Program-made: the position numbers and the translations under genes
Assembly: GCA_964493125.1 (NCBI GenBank)
Contig: CAZBMS010000003.1
Coordinates: 8,183-72,182, forward strand
Reading direction: 5' to 3'
DNA length: 64,000 bases
DNA from: QGNO01 sp964493125
GTDB lineage: Bacteria > Chloroflexota > Dehalococcoidia > Lucifugimonadales > QGNO01
Notes under the pieces: model-generated
Told to the model about the DNA's origin: nothing
Database searches by the model: none
What the model saw: the letters and a program-made list of their open reading frames with translations, nothing else
Shown here: in pieces, positions 45,540-54,970 of the stretch
Layout: each line of letters starts with the position of its first letter
Position numbering within the stretch: the first letter of the stretch is position 1

Positions 45540-47285
45540 CTAAAAGTGTTTGTATCGATTTACGATCGGCATTCGCCGATCTCTACCAAAATTACGGTGC
45601 GTTATTTTTATTCCAGGAGATGCCTGTCTCCTCTTATATTCACTTCTGTCAACTAAGCGGATAACTTCTTTAACCGCTGCGCTATCGTGTCCCATTTGTA
45701 TGATTTCATCATAAGCTTTATCGTCCTCGACGTATGCTTTCAGTATCGGATCTAAGGCCTCATACGGTGGCAAAGAGTCATCATCTCTCTGATTCGGCCG
45801 TAGCTCAGCACTGGGCGGCTTTGCGATAATCGTTTCTGGAATAAGAGTGGACCCACTAATTCCGTTTACATGAACTGCCAAGTCGTATACGAGGGTCTTA
45901 GGAACGTCCTTAATCACTCCAAAGCCTCCTGCCATATCCCCATAAAGGGTGCTATACCCAGTTGCCATCTCACTTTTGTTGCCAGTAGTTAGAACCAACC
46001 AGCCATACGCGTTGGACATAGCCATCAATATGTTTCCTCGAATTCTTGCCTGTAGGTTTTCTTCCGTAATTGGCGGACCTTCAAGGAGGATTTTTTTAAG
46101 CATTTTTTCATACGCTGAAAATGCCTGTTCAATCGGAATCGTTAACATTTCAATACCGAGGTTCTTTGATAGCAAGCTGCTGTCAGTAACGCTTCCTTCA
46201 GATGAATACCGCGATGGCATCGAGACCCCTATAACGTTATCAGCACTTAGCGCCTCGACCGCTATCGCAGCTGTAAGGGCTGAATCAATTCCTCCCGAGA
46301 GCCCCACTACTACTTTTTCAAATCCGTTTTTTGAAACATAGTCACGGGTTCCCAAAACTAGAGCCTTCCTAATTTGTTCGATTGGTTTCAATCGAGTCGA
46401 GATTTGAGTGGGTAGGGGGGGTAATTCTTCGATAGCTTTATAAGTAGACACATCCAAGACCAAGGTTCGTGATTCGCTGAGTTTATCATTGGCATGCTTC
46501 TCCCTGCGACCCTTTCCTCTCAAGGCTGGTTTGAATGTTTCAGCTCCCTCATGCACTTCGATGTCTACAAACATTATTTCTTCGTTAAATTGTTTTCCTT
46601 CAAACAGAATCTCCCCTTGCTTATCCACTACAAGACTTCCGCCATCGAAAACCAGTTCGTCTTGTGCGCCCACTGTATTGGTGTAGGAGATATTCACTCC
46701 ATTATCAATCGCGCGCTGGGTCAACATTTCAATTCGCTCTTGACCTTTTCCTGCATGAAACGGCGACCCATTGATATTCACTATGATCTCAGCTCCTGCC
46801 CTTGCTTGGTTGTGCACCGGGCCATTCTCATACCAAATATCTTCGCAAATATTCACCCCCACTTTAACCCCGTCTATTACATACACTGGACTCTCATCGC
46901 CTGGCTCAAAATATCTCTTTTCATCAAAGACACCGTAGTTAGGCAAAAACATTTTGTGATAGACGTGAGCCAGTCGCCCAGAGCTGACTATCGCTGCAGC
47001 GTTATAGAGCCTACCTGCCTTCCTATTCGCAAAGCCCACCACTGTCGTGATTCCAGCGCTCTCTCTAACCACGTCATCAAGATATCGAATGTTGTCGTCT
47101 ATAAACTGTGGTTTAAGAAGTAGATCCTCTGGCGGATACCCAGGAATCGCCAGCTCGGTAAAAGCTATGAGGTTAGCCTTTACATTTTTTGCTTGTCTAA
47201 TTGAATCTATGATCTTAGCCGTGTTCCCCCGCAAGTCTCCTACCGTTAGATTAAGCTGAGCCATAGCCAATCGAAAAATAGTCAT
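45540..47285 (-). CDS. nadE: Glutamine-dependent NAD+ synthetase
   Basis: This 581-aa enzyme makes NAD from nicotinate adenine dinucleotide, ATP and glutamine. The N-terminal nitrilase-type amidase domain (1-270) has Glu in AFTELAIPGYPPEDL, Lys in YHKMFLPNYGVFDE and Cys in GVNICEDIWY. The C-terminal synthetase has the PP-loop VVGLSGGIDSALTA and TTGNKSEMATGYSTLYGDMAGG. It is downstream of the glutamate synthase genes with a 102-base gap that holds a small 5-bp hairpin (GTAC arms) and no clear promoter. Confidence 0.95.
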   Translation of the reverse strand: MTIFRLAMAQLNLTVGDLRGNTAKIIDSIRQAKNVKANLIAFTELAIPGYPPEDLLLKPQFIDDNIRYLDDVVRESAGITTVVGFANRKAGRLYNAAAIVSSGRLAHVYHKMFLPNYGVFDEKRYFEPGDESPVYVIDGVKVGVNICEDIWYENGPVHNQARAGAEIIVNINGSPFHAGKGQERIEMLTQRAIDNGVNISYTNTVGAQDELVFDGGSLVVDKQGEILFEGKQFNEEIMFVDIEVHEGAETFKPALRGKGRREKHANDKLSESRTLVLDVSTYKAIEELPPLPTQISTRLKPIEQIRKALVLGTRDYVSKNGFEKVVVGLSGGIDSALTAAIAVEALSADNVIGVSMPSRYSSEGSVTDSSLLSKNLGIEMLTIPIEQAFSAYEKMLKKILLEGPPITEENLQARIRGNILMAMSNAYGWLVLTTGNKSEMATGYSTLYGDMAGGFGVIKDVPKTLVYDLAVHVNGISGSTLIPETIIAKPPSAELRPNQRDDDSLPPYEALDPILKAYVEDDKAYDEIIQMGHDSAAVKEVIRLVDRSEYKRRQASPGIKITHRNFGRDRRMPIVNRYKHF

Positions 47286-47387
47286 TGTTAAATTTTGAAG
47301 CCGTACATAAAGTACGTCCAGTTAACCTTAGGTAAAGGACGCCTGATTTGCATAATCCACCTATTTCCACTCCAAATCAAATCCCTG

Positions 47388-48866
47388 TTACGTCGAAATT
47401 GTTTTTGCCAAAGCGCCGGGGAGGCTTCGATGTAACGAGGTTGAGCCCATCAGGTAAGCATCTATGTGGTGGGCCGCCTCTCTTCCTTCAGCGATAGCCC
47501 AAACTACTAGGGATTGTCCTCTCCGCGTGTCTCCCGCAGCAAAAATGCCGGTGATGCTTGTCATGTGCTGGTTGTCCGTCGACACATTGCCCTTTTCGTC
47601 GTAAGAAACACCTAGTTCGTCCAGTAGTCCGCTGTGCTCTGGTGATACAAATCCGAGGGCTAGAAAGACTAAATCGACTTCCATCTCAAATTCGCTTCCC
47701 GTTTTCTCTTGCATCACTAGACTACCGGTATCTTCGGACGCTACCCATTCAACCTCCACCGCCACCAGTTTCTCTAATATGCCACTGGCTCCCAGAAAGC
47801 CCTTTGTTAGAAGGCTATACTCTCTTTTCCCGCCTTCCTCATGCGCCGCCGAAGTCCGGAGCAAAACTGGCCAATAGGGCCAAGGCTCGTTTTCCAAGCG
47901 TTTTAACGGGGGCTTTGGCAAAAGCTCATATTGGTGAATTTCCTTGGCTCCTTGCCGATGTGCTGTTCCTAGACAGTCGGCACCAGTGTCTCCACCTCCC
48001 AAAATAACTACGCGCTTTCCACTCGCGTTGATCCTAGAGCCCTCAGGTATTGTTTGGCCGGCATTTATCCTATTCTGCTGGGTCAGATAATCCATGGCCA
48101 AATGAACTCCGTTCAAACCCCTACCTGGAACCTGAAGGTCTCTAGCCATTGTGGACCCCCCAGTAAGGCAAACTGCGTCGAATTGCTCCCTAAGGCGCCC
48201 AGCTGGAATATCTACTCCCACATTTACACTCGTCTTGAAGGTGATGCCCTCTTGCTGCATCAAGTTAACTTGCCGCTGAACCACTTCCTTTTCCAGCTTG
48301 AAGTCTGGTATTCCTAACGTGAGTAGTCCTCCAACATACTCATCTCTCTCATACACGGTAACTTTGTGCCCCGCCCGGTTAAGCTGCTGAGCGGCAGCCA
48401 AACCCGCTGGGCCTGAGCCGACAATTGCAACGCTTTTGCCAGTTCTTGACTGCGGCGGCATTGGCTTGATCCATCCTTCCTGAAATCCTTTTTCCGCTAT
48501 TTCCTTCTCAATGTACTCAATGGTCACAGGGTCTTGATTAATATTGAGCACACACGATTCCTCACAAGGCGCTGGGCAAATCCTGCCTGTAAATTCAGGA
48601 AAATTGTTAGTTGCCAGAAGCATGCTGAGGGCCTGTTCCCACTTACCTCTATATACTAGATCGTTCCAATCAGGTATCAAGTTTCCTAGGGGACAGCCCG
48701 TATGGCAAAACGGCACTGCACAATCCATGCACCTTCCAGCCTGATCTTGTGAATCTCTCTCTGGCCATTGCAAGTAGAACTCTTTCCAGCTCTTAACTCT
48801 CTTTGTAACTGCGTCTCGGGCTGGGCCCTTCCTTCCTAAATGTAAAAATCCGAGCGGCTTACCCAT
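47388..48866 (-). CDS. gltD: Glutamate synthase small subunit
   Basis: This 492-aa flavoprotein feeds electrons from NAD(P)H to the large subunit. The N-terminal Fe-S region has CMDCAVPFCHTGCPLGNLIP and CPAPCEESC; the FAD motif is VAIVGSGPAGLAAAQQL and the pyridine-nucleotide motif VVILGGGDTGADCLG; a second FAD block is TGIFAAGDTRRGQS near the C-terminus. Its start overlaps the gltB stop by 8 bases, so the subunits are made together. Confidence 0.96.
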   Translation of the reverse strand: MGKPLGFLHLGRKGPARDAVTKRVKSWKEFYLQWPERDSQDQAGRCMDCAVPFCHTGCPLGNLIPDWNDLVYRGKWEQALSMLLATNNFPEFTGRICPAPCEESCVLNINQDPVTIEYIEKEIAEKGFQEGWIKPMPPQSRTGKSVAIVGSGPAGLAAAQQLNRAGHKVTVYERDEYVGGLLTLGIPDFKLEKEVVQRQVNLMQQEGITFKTSVNVGVDIPAGRLREQFDAVCLTGGSTMARDLQVPGRGLNGVHLAMDYLTQQNRINAGQTIPEGSRINASGKRVVILGGGDTGADCLGTAHRQGAKEIHQYELLPKPPLKRLENEPWPYWPVLLRTSAAHEEGGKREYSLLTKGFLGASGILEKLVAVEVEWVASEDTGSLVMQEKTGSEFEMEVDLVFLALGFVSPEHSGLLDELGVSYDEKGNVSTDNQHMTSITGIFAAGDTRRGQSLVVWAIAEGREAAHHIDAYLMGSTSLHRSLPGALAKTIST

Positions 48867-51800
48867 ACAGCACCGCCTGAATCTCTTTCGGTTGGCTAAT
48901 TTGATTTTCTTCGAGTACCCGGCTGTAGGCTATCGGCATCACTTTCACAAACTTTTGAATCATGCTCTTCCAATTTTTTATTATGTTTCGTGCGGCTTCA
49001 CTTCCTGTGTGGGATAGATGCCATTCGATCATCTGTCGAAGAGCAAGTTGATCAAATGGGTCATCTACCGATTCAAGGTCTACCATTTCCATATTGCAGT
49101 TATCTGAAAATCGTCCGTCTTCGTTGAGAACAAACGCAAGACCTCCACTCATTCCAGCTGCAAAATTTCTTCCTGTCTGTCCAAGGACAACTATCAATCC
49201 TCCAGTCATATATTCACAACAGTGGTCTCCTACGCCCTCCACAACCGCCTGGGCAGCACTGTTGCGCACAGCAAATCGTTCTCCAGCCTGCCCACGAACA
49301 AACGCCCTTCCCCCAGTTGCACCATACAGAGCAACGTTACCAACGATAATATTCTCCTCCGCAACGAATGTGGATCCTTTCTGAGGATATGTTACCAATC
49401 GGCCCCCAGACATCCCTTTTCCAAAATAATCGTTGGCATCTCCTTCAAGCGTCAATGATACGCCTTTCGCCAAAAACGCTCCGAAGCTTTGACCTGCTGA
49501 TCCCTCAAACGTGTACTGTATCGTGTCATCAGGCAAGCCTTCTTCTCCATAGAGCATCGCAACCCTGCCGCTTAGCATAGCGCCCACGGTTCGGTTGTGA
49601 TTGCCTATCGGGAAGCTTGCTTTAATACGGCTTCCGCTTTCTAGGGCGTCATTTGCCACTCGTATGAGTTCGTGATCTATTGCTTCTTCCAGTCCATGGT
49701 TTTGTTTTTCTTTACAATACGTTGCCACATGGTTAGATTCCTCTGGCCGATACAAAAGTGGCGCGAGGTCTATTCCTTTAGCTTTCCAGTGCTCGATTGC
49801 GCTCCGGCTCTCTAGGCGGTCCGCTCGCCCAACCATCTCATTAACCGTCCTGAAGCCCATGTCAGCCATGATTTCACGGAGCTGCTGTGCTACCATGAAA
49901 AAGTAGTTAATAACCGCCTCTGGCTGCCCAGCAAACTGTTTACGGAGGTCTGGGTCTTGGGTTGCTATTCCGACAGAACAAGCGTTCAGATGACACTTCC
50001 GCAACATTATGCAACCAAGAGTTATCAAGGGAGCCGTAGAGAATCCGAATTCCTCTGCACCCAGCAAGCAGGCTATTGCCACATCTCTGCCGGTTTTTAG
50101 CTGTCCGTCTGCCTGAACAACTATTCGACCCCTCAGGTCATTCTGAACCAAAACTTGCTGCGTTTCTGCGATGCCGAGTTCCCAAGGCAACCCAGCGTGT
50201 TTAATTGATGACTCAGGAGACGCCCCTGTCCCACCGCTATCACCACTTATGAGAACCACATCCGCATGTCCTTTTGATACACCAGCCGCTATTGTGCCGA
50301 CTCCTACCTCTGCAACCAGCTTAACGTGAATTCTGGCGGAAGGGTTGACGTTCTTCAGATCGTGGATCAGCTGAGCGAGATCTTCGATGGAGTATATGTC
50401 GTGGTGCGGCGGGGGAGATATCAGCTCTACTCCGGGAGTCGTGCGCCTCACCCACCCTATATACTCATCCACCTTATGTCCGGGTAGTTGACCTCCCTCT
50501 CCGGGCTTGGAGCCTTGTGCCATCTTTATTTGCAAGTCTGAGGCATTGACCAAGTAATTCGTAGTAACGCCGAATCGCCCTGATGCAACTTGCTTAATTG
50601 CACTACTTCTTGAGTCTCCATTCAAGTCCTGCGTATACCTTCCGTAGTCCTCTCCTCCCTCGCCCGTGTTACTCTTCGCATCAATCCGATTCATTGCAAT
50701 GGCGAGGGTTTCGTGTGCCTCCTTGCTAATCGCTCCCAAGGATATAGCACCAGTTGCGAAGCGCTTAACAATTTCCTCTACCGGCTCTACTTCATCGATT
50801 GAAATTGCCTTCTCTGGCCGCTTAAAGTCCAGGAGCCCTCTCAGCGTACAGAGGTTTTGCTCGTATTGATCAGCTAGCTCAGCAAATCTCTTATAGGTGG
50901 CATAGTCGCCCGTCTTCGATGCGTGTTGCAACAAGGATATGACATTGGGGTTCCACATGTGGTATTCGCCTTCCCTGCGCCATTGATAAACTCCACCTAC
51001 TTCTACATCCAGCTGTCCAGACAGTTTCGGTTGATGGTACGCCCTAGCATGACGGCTTAGGCTTTCCTCTTGTATTACAGAGATGCCTGCCCCGCCTATT
51101 CGTGATGGAGTCCGCGTGAAATAAAGATCTATCAATTCTTGGCTGAGGCCAATCGCCTCAAAAATTTGTGCGCCTCTGTAACTCTGCATGGTTGATATGC
51201 CCATTTTTGAGGCGATTTTTTGAAGACCTTTGTTAGTTGCCTTAATAAAGTTCTTTTGAGCAGCTTTGAAGTCCAGCGAATCCGATAGGGCATATTCCTG
51301 ACCTTTTGTATCCGACAGTATTTCGAAAACTAGGTAAGGGTTGACCGCACCAGCCCCGTAACCAATAAGCAGGGCGAAATGTTGAACTTCCCTAGGCTCT
51401 CCCGATTCTACTACGATTCCCGCCTTCATCCGGAGACCCTCTCTTATGAGATGATGATGCACAGCGGCCGTAGCTAATAAACTTGGGATATGGGCTTGCT
51501 TGGGACCTGAGCCTCTGTCCGACAGAACTAGTATTGTATTTCCTTCTTTTACTGCACTTGTAGCCTCTTTCAACAGCAAATCAAGCGCCTTTTGCATTTG
51601 CCCGTCACCAAGCTCTGGGTAGAAAAGCGTAGAAAGTGTCTTTGTTTTCAAGGTAGGCACTTTGTTCCCCCTGATCTTTTCCAGCTCCTCATTAGTTAAA
51701 ACTGGATGGGGCAATTTGAGTTGGCTCGCTTGTTGAGCCGTTTCCTCAAGCAAGTTTCCCTCGGAACCCAGCCACATCTCCAAAGAGGTGACCAAGTCCT

Positions 51801-53394
51801 CTCTTATTGCATCAAGTGGTGGATTCGTAACCTGCGCGAATAGCTGCTTAAAGTAATTGAAGACAAGCTGTGGCTTCGAAGACAAAGCGGCTAGAGGGGT
51901 GTCATTGCCCATCGAGCCAATCGGCTCCCCGCCAGAAACGGCCATAGGCCAAATCAGAAGGCGCATCTCCTCAGCAGTGTACCCGAAAGCGACTTCTCTT
52001 TCTGTAAGAGATGCGCCTTCCTTAGGGGTGCTAAACTCAACCTCGGGGAGATCCTCCAGCCTGAACATGTTTGTTTCCACCCACTGGTGATATGGCTGAC
52101 GAGTGGTTATCTCCGCCTTCATCTCCTCATCATCTATAATTCTGCCTCGCTCAGTATCAAGGAGAAATATTCGACCTGGTCTCAATCTACCTTTGTATAG
52201 CACCTTCTCTGGGGGCACATCCAAAACCCCCGTTTCTGAAGCCATTATTAGGAGATCGTCCTTGGTCACTGTATAGCGAAAGGGGCGTAGGCCATTCCGG
52301 TCAAGATTGGCCCCTATTCGTTCACCATCGGTGAATGCCATAAGTGCTGGCCCGTCCCAAGGCTCCATCAGGGTCGCGTGATACTCGTAAAATGCCCGCT
52401 TTTCTCGGGAGATGCTCTTATTCCCGTTCCATGCCTCTGGTATCATCATCATCATTGCGTGCGGGAGTGACCTTCCGGCAAGCACCAAGAGCTCGAACAA
52501 GTTGTCAAAACTGGCCGTGTCGCTAGCATTCGGGGTTATGGTAGGGAATAGCTTCTTTATGTCTTCACCAAAATGGGGCGATTCGAGCAGGGCTTCCCTG
52601 GCAACCATCCAGTTTATGTTACCTCTAAGCGTGTTAATTTCTCCGTTATGAGATACGTATCTGTATGGATGTGCCAGCTTCCATGACCCAAGTGTATTTG
52701 TGCTAAATCGAGAGTGAACCATCCCGAAACCTGTTTTTAACAACGGGTCCTTAAGATCTTTGAAATAGCGATCGAGCTGCGTGCTCGTTACGAGACCTTT
52801 GTAAACAATAGTCCTGGTGGATAGGCTGCAAATGTAGAAAGCCTCTGCCTTTTCTCCCGCCAATTCGGACTCCACTACCTTTCTAACAACGTACAGCTTC
52901 CTCTCTAGGCTCAACTGGTCTAGCGCGTTATCTCCTTCGCCCACAAAGAATTGCTTTATGACTGGTTCAACATTCTTGGCTGTGCGCCCTATTTGGGTGT
53001 TATCAACATCAACGCTTCGCCAACCAAGAAAATCAAGTCCCTCATTTTCTGATACCCTTTCTATGACTTGCTCACAATGCTTCCTTTCTTTTTCCTCTCT
53101 AGGCAAAAAAACCATTCCGGCGCCATAGTGGCCAGCTTCTGGCAGGTCTACTCCGCTTCGACTCGAAAAAAATTCGTGGGGCATCTGTATAAGTACGCCC
53201 GCCCCATCACCGGTTTCAGGATCACTTCCTTCAGCACCCCGGTGTGCAAGGTGTCTCAACACCTCCATCCCATGCGACACCACATCATGAGACTTTCTGC
53301 CTTTGATGTCAGCGACTATGCCTACTCCACAAGCATCGTGTTCGAATTCTGGTCTATAAAGACCCAGGTGTTTTTCTGATTTATCCATGACCAT
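48859..53394 (-). CDS. gltB: Glutamate synthase large subunit
   Basis: This 1511-aa enzyme forms two glutamates from glutamine and 2-oxoglutarate. The chain begins with a short propeptide before the catalytic Cys in HDACGVGIVADI (Cys22), the class II amidotransferase nucleophile. The central FMN/synthase domain contains GEGGEDYGRY, AQGSKPGEGGQLPG and SGDSGGTGASP; cysteines for the 3Fe-4S cluster are in GCIMLRKCHLNACSVG; and a C-terminal GXGXG beta-helix includes GGRAFVRGQAGERF. The ATG overlaps the glnA stop (TAATG); a second ATG two codons on is possible. The gene is co-transcribed with gltD and glnA. Confidence 0.97.
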   Translation of the reverse strand: MVMDKSEKHLGLYRPEFEHDACGVGIVADIKGRKSHDVVSHGMEVLRHLAHRGAEGSDPETGDGAGVLIQMPHEFFSSRSGVDLPEAGHYGAGMVFLPREEKERKHCEQVIERVSENEGLDFLGWRSVDVDNTQIGRTAKNVEPVIKQFFVGEGDNALDQLSLERKLYVVRKVVESELAGEKAEAFYICSLSTRTIVYKGLVTSTQLDRYFKDLKDPLLKTGFGMVHSRFSTNTLGSWKLAHPYRYVSHNGEINTLRGNINWMVAREALLESPHFGEDIKKLFPTITPNASDTASFDNLFELLVLAGRSLPHAMMMMIPEAWNGNKSISREKRAFYEYHATLMEPWDGPALMAFTDGERIGANLDRNGLRPFRYTVTKDDLLIMASETGVLDVPPEKVLYKGRLRPGRIFLLDTERGRIIDDEEMKAEITTRQPYHQWVETNMFRLEDLPEVEFSTPKEGASLTEREVAFGYTAEEMRLLIWPMAVSGGEPIGSMGNDTPLAALSSKPQLVFNYFKQLFAQVTNPPLDAIREDLVTSLEMWLGSEGNLLEETAQQASQLKLPHPVLTNEELEKIRGNKVPTLKTKTLSTLFYPELGDGQMQKALDLLLKEATSAVKEGNTILVLSDRGSGPKQAHIPSLLATAAVHHHLIREGLRMKAGIVVESGEPREVQHFALLIGYGAGAVNPYLVFEILSDTKGQEYALSDSLDFKAAQKNFIKATNKGLQKIASKMGISTMQSYRGAQIFEAIGLSQELIDLYFTRTPSRIGGAGISVIQEESLSRHARAYHQPKLSGQLDVEVGGVYQWRREGEYHMWNPNVISLLQHASKTGDYATYKRFAELADQYEQNLCTLRGLLDFKRPEKAISIDEVEPVEEIVKRFATGAISLGAISKEAHETLAIAMNRIDAKSNTGEGGEDYGRYTQDLNGDSRSSAIKQVASGRFGVTTNYLVNASDLQIKMAQGSKPGEGGQLPGHKVDEYIGWVRRTTPGVELISPPPHHDIYSIEDLAQLIHDLKNVNPSARIHVKLVAEVGVGTIAAGVSKGHADVVLISGDSGGTGASPESSIKHAGLPWELGIAETQQVLVQNDLRGRIVVQADGQLKTGRDVAIACLLGAEEFGFSTAPLITLGCIMLRKCHLNACSVGIATQDPDLRKQFAGQPEAVINYFFMVAQQLREIMADMGFRTVNEMVGRADRLESRSAIEHWKAKGIDLAPLLYRPEESNHVATYCKEKQNHGLEEAIDHELIRVANDALESGSRIKASFPIGNHNRTVGAMLSGRVAMLYGEEGLPDDTIQYTFEGSAGQSFGAFLAKGVSLTLEGDANDYFGKGMSGGRLVTYPQKGSTFVAEENIIVGNVALYGATGGRAFVRGQAGERFAVRNSAAQAVVEGVGDHCCEYMTGGLIVVLGQTGRNFAAGMSGGLAFVLNEDGRFSDNCNMEMVDLESVDDPFDQLALRQMIEWHLSHTGSEAARNIIKNWKSMIQKFVKVMPIAYSRVLEENQISQPKEIQAVLYG

Positions 53395-54734
53395 TAAAGT
53401 ATCGGCAGGTATCGCTTGATCTCGTAATCCGTTACGTGCCTGCTATAAGTTTCCCATTCGATCTTCTTGTTCTTGATGAAGCTCTTGAAAAGATGTTCTC
53501 CTAAAGCAGTCTTCAACAGGTCACTTTCTTCTGCAGAGGCTATAGCCTCTAACAAGCTTCCGGGGAGAGACTTAACGCCTGCCTTCTCCCTGTCTTCCGA
53601 AGATAATTCGTGGACATTTGCCTCAACTGGCTCTGGGGGAACATATCTTCCCTCTACGCCTTGTATTCCCGCAGCGAGCAAGACAGCAAATGCCAAGTAA
53701 GGATTACAGGACGGGTCTGGGGCCCTATATTCGATCCTCACCGACTCTTTTTTCCCTGCGCGATATGCCGGAATCCTTATAAGGTCGGAGCGATTAACCC
53801 GAGCCCAAGAAATGTGGACTGGTGCCTCATGACCTGGCACCAGCCTTTTATAAGAATTAACCCACTGATTAGTTACTAGGGTTATTTCCCGCGCATGTGC
53901 CATCAATCCAGCAACAAATTGCCGAGCAAGCTGAGACAACTTATAAGGATCGTTTTCCTTAAAGAATGCGTTTTTTCCGTCCTTGAAAAGGGACATGTTC
54001 ACATGCATTCCGTTGCCGTTGACTCCAGTTATAGGCTTTGGCATAAAAGAGGCGTACACCCCATTCCTTACCGCCACCTCCTTAACAGCCTGCCTATATG
54101 TCATCACCGTGTCTGCCATTGTTAGAGCATCTGTATATCTTAAATCTATCTCATGCTGGCTAGGCGCCACCTCGTGGTGGCTATATTCAACGGGTATGCC
54201 GATGTCTTCTAGCGTAAGCACAGTCTCTCTTCTAAGTTCAGTTGACAAATCCTGAGGCGTTTGGTCAAAGTAACCACCTACATCTAACGGTTCAGTGCCG
54301 TCAGGACCCTTGAAATAGAAGTGTTCGATCTCTGGGCCTACGCAAAATGTGTAGCCCAAATCGCTTGCCCGCTTCAAGTTGCGCTTTAGAACACTCCTAG
54401 GATCTCCCTCAAAAACGTCGCCTTCTGGAGTCAGCACATCGCAGAACATTCTTCCGACTGCGTTCTCTCTAGGCCTCCACGGTAGAACTTGAAAAGTCGC
54501 AGGATCGGGACGTGCAACCATGTCGCTTTCATCAATCCTGGCAAATCCTTCTATTGAGGAGCCGTCAAATCCCATTCCTCTTTCAAATGCATTACCGAGC
54601 TCCGCAGCGTTAAGCGCAAATCCCTTAAGGTTGCCCAAGATGTCTGCAAACCAAAGGCGAACGAATCTAACGTCATTATCACGGACGCTTCGGAGAACAT
54701 ATTCTATTGCTTTGCTACGATCATCTGTTTTCAT
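53394..54734 (-). CDS. glnA: Glutamine synthetase, type I
   Basis: This 446-aa GSI ligates ammonia to glutamate. Motifs include GFDGSSIEGFARIDESDM, FCVGPEIEHFYF, HHEVAPSQHEIDLRY, KPITGVNGNGMHVN and RIEYRAPDPSCNPYLAFAVLL. The frame is open to a TTG at 54842, but a promoter (TTGACA, 54770-54775; TAGACT, 54746-54751) lies inside that extension, so the ATG at 54734 is preferred; it gives the normal length. Its stop overlaps the gltB start. No adenylylation partner gene is in the window. Confidence 0.95.
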   Translation of the reverse strand: MKTDDRSKAIEYVLRSVRDNDVRFVRLWFADILGNLKGFALNAAELGNAFERGMGFDGSSIEGFARIDESDMVARPDPATFQVLPWRPRENAVGRMFCDVLTPEGDVFEGDPRSVLKRNLKRASDLGYTFCVGPEIEHFYFKGPDGTEPLDVGGYFDQTPQDLSTELRRETVLTLEDIGIPVEYSHHEVAPSQHEIDLRYTDALTMADTVMTYRQAVKEVAVRNGVYASFMPKPITGVNGNGMHVNMSLFKDGKNAFFKENDPYKLSQLARQFVAGLMAHAREITLVTNQWVNSYKRLVPGHEAPVHISWARVNRSDLIRIPAYRAGKKESVRIEYRAPDPSCNPYLAFAVLLAAGIQGVEGRYVPPEPVEANVHELSSEDREKAGVKSLPGSLLEAIASAEESDLLKTALGEHLFKSFIKNKKIEWETYSRHVTDYEIKRYLPIL

Positions 54735-54745
54735 AAGAGCCTGCA

Positions 54746-54775
54746 AGTCTATGCTGATTGTGAAGTAAATGTCAA
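54746..54775 (-). promoter_or_regulatory. Promoter of glnA-gltB-gltD
   Basis: Minus-strand TTGACA (54770-54775) and TAGACT (54746-54751) are 18 bases apart. Transcription should start near 54739, about five bases before the glnA ATG, so the message would be almost leaderless. It separates glnA from glnII transcription. Confidence 0.55.
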
Positions 54776-54932
54776 ATGGTTTGTGATTATTTTCGCAATC
54801 GCCCGATTCGCTTGCCTGCTCGTGGCAGGCTGTCGATTTCAAGAGATGCGGTCAATAATGGTTGCGTGTTTCGGCCACAAAGGTGCCGCCTGATGACACT
54901 TTCCGCAACGAACTGCTTTGTCTGTTTATTGA

Positions 54933-54965
54933 GGTAGGTGGACGGCCTAAGGCCGTCCACCTACC
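54933..54965 (-). terminator. Perfect 15-bp hairpin after glnII
   Basis: The arms GGTAGGTGGACGGCC and GGCCGTCCACCTACC are perfect complements around a 3-base loop, 5 bases beyond the glnII stop. The stem is G/C-rich and very stable, but the T-run of a classical intrinsic terminator is absent on either strand. It is a likely terminator or 3'-end stabiliser separating glnII from glnA. The surrounding 54735-54970 interval contains only this hairpin and the glnA promoter. Confidence 0.6.
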
Positions 54966-54970
54966 GCCAC

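Noticed and set aside
54735..54842. 36-residue N-terminal extension of glnA from a TTG
   Set aside because: The extension contains a TTGACA-N18-TAGACT promoter and is not similar to GSI N-termini.
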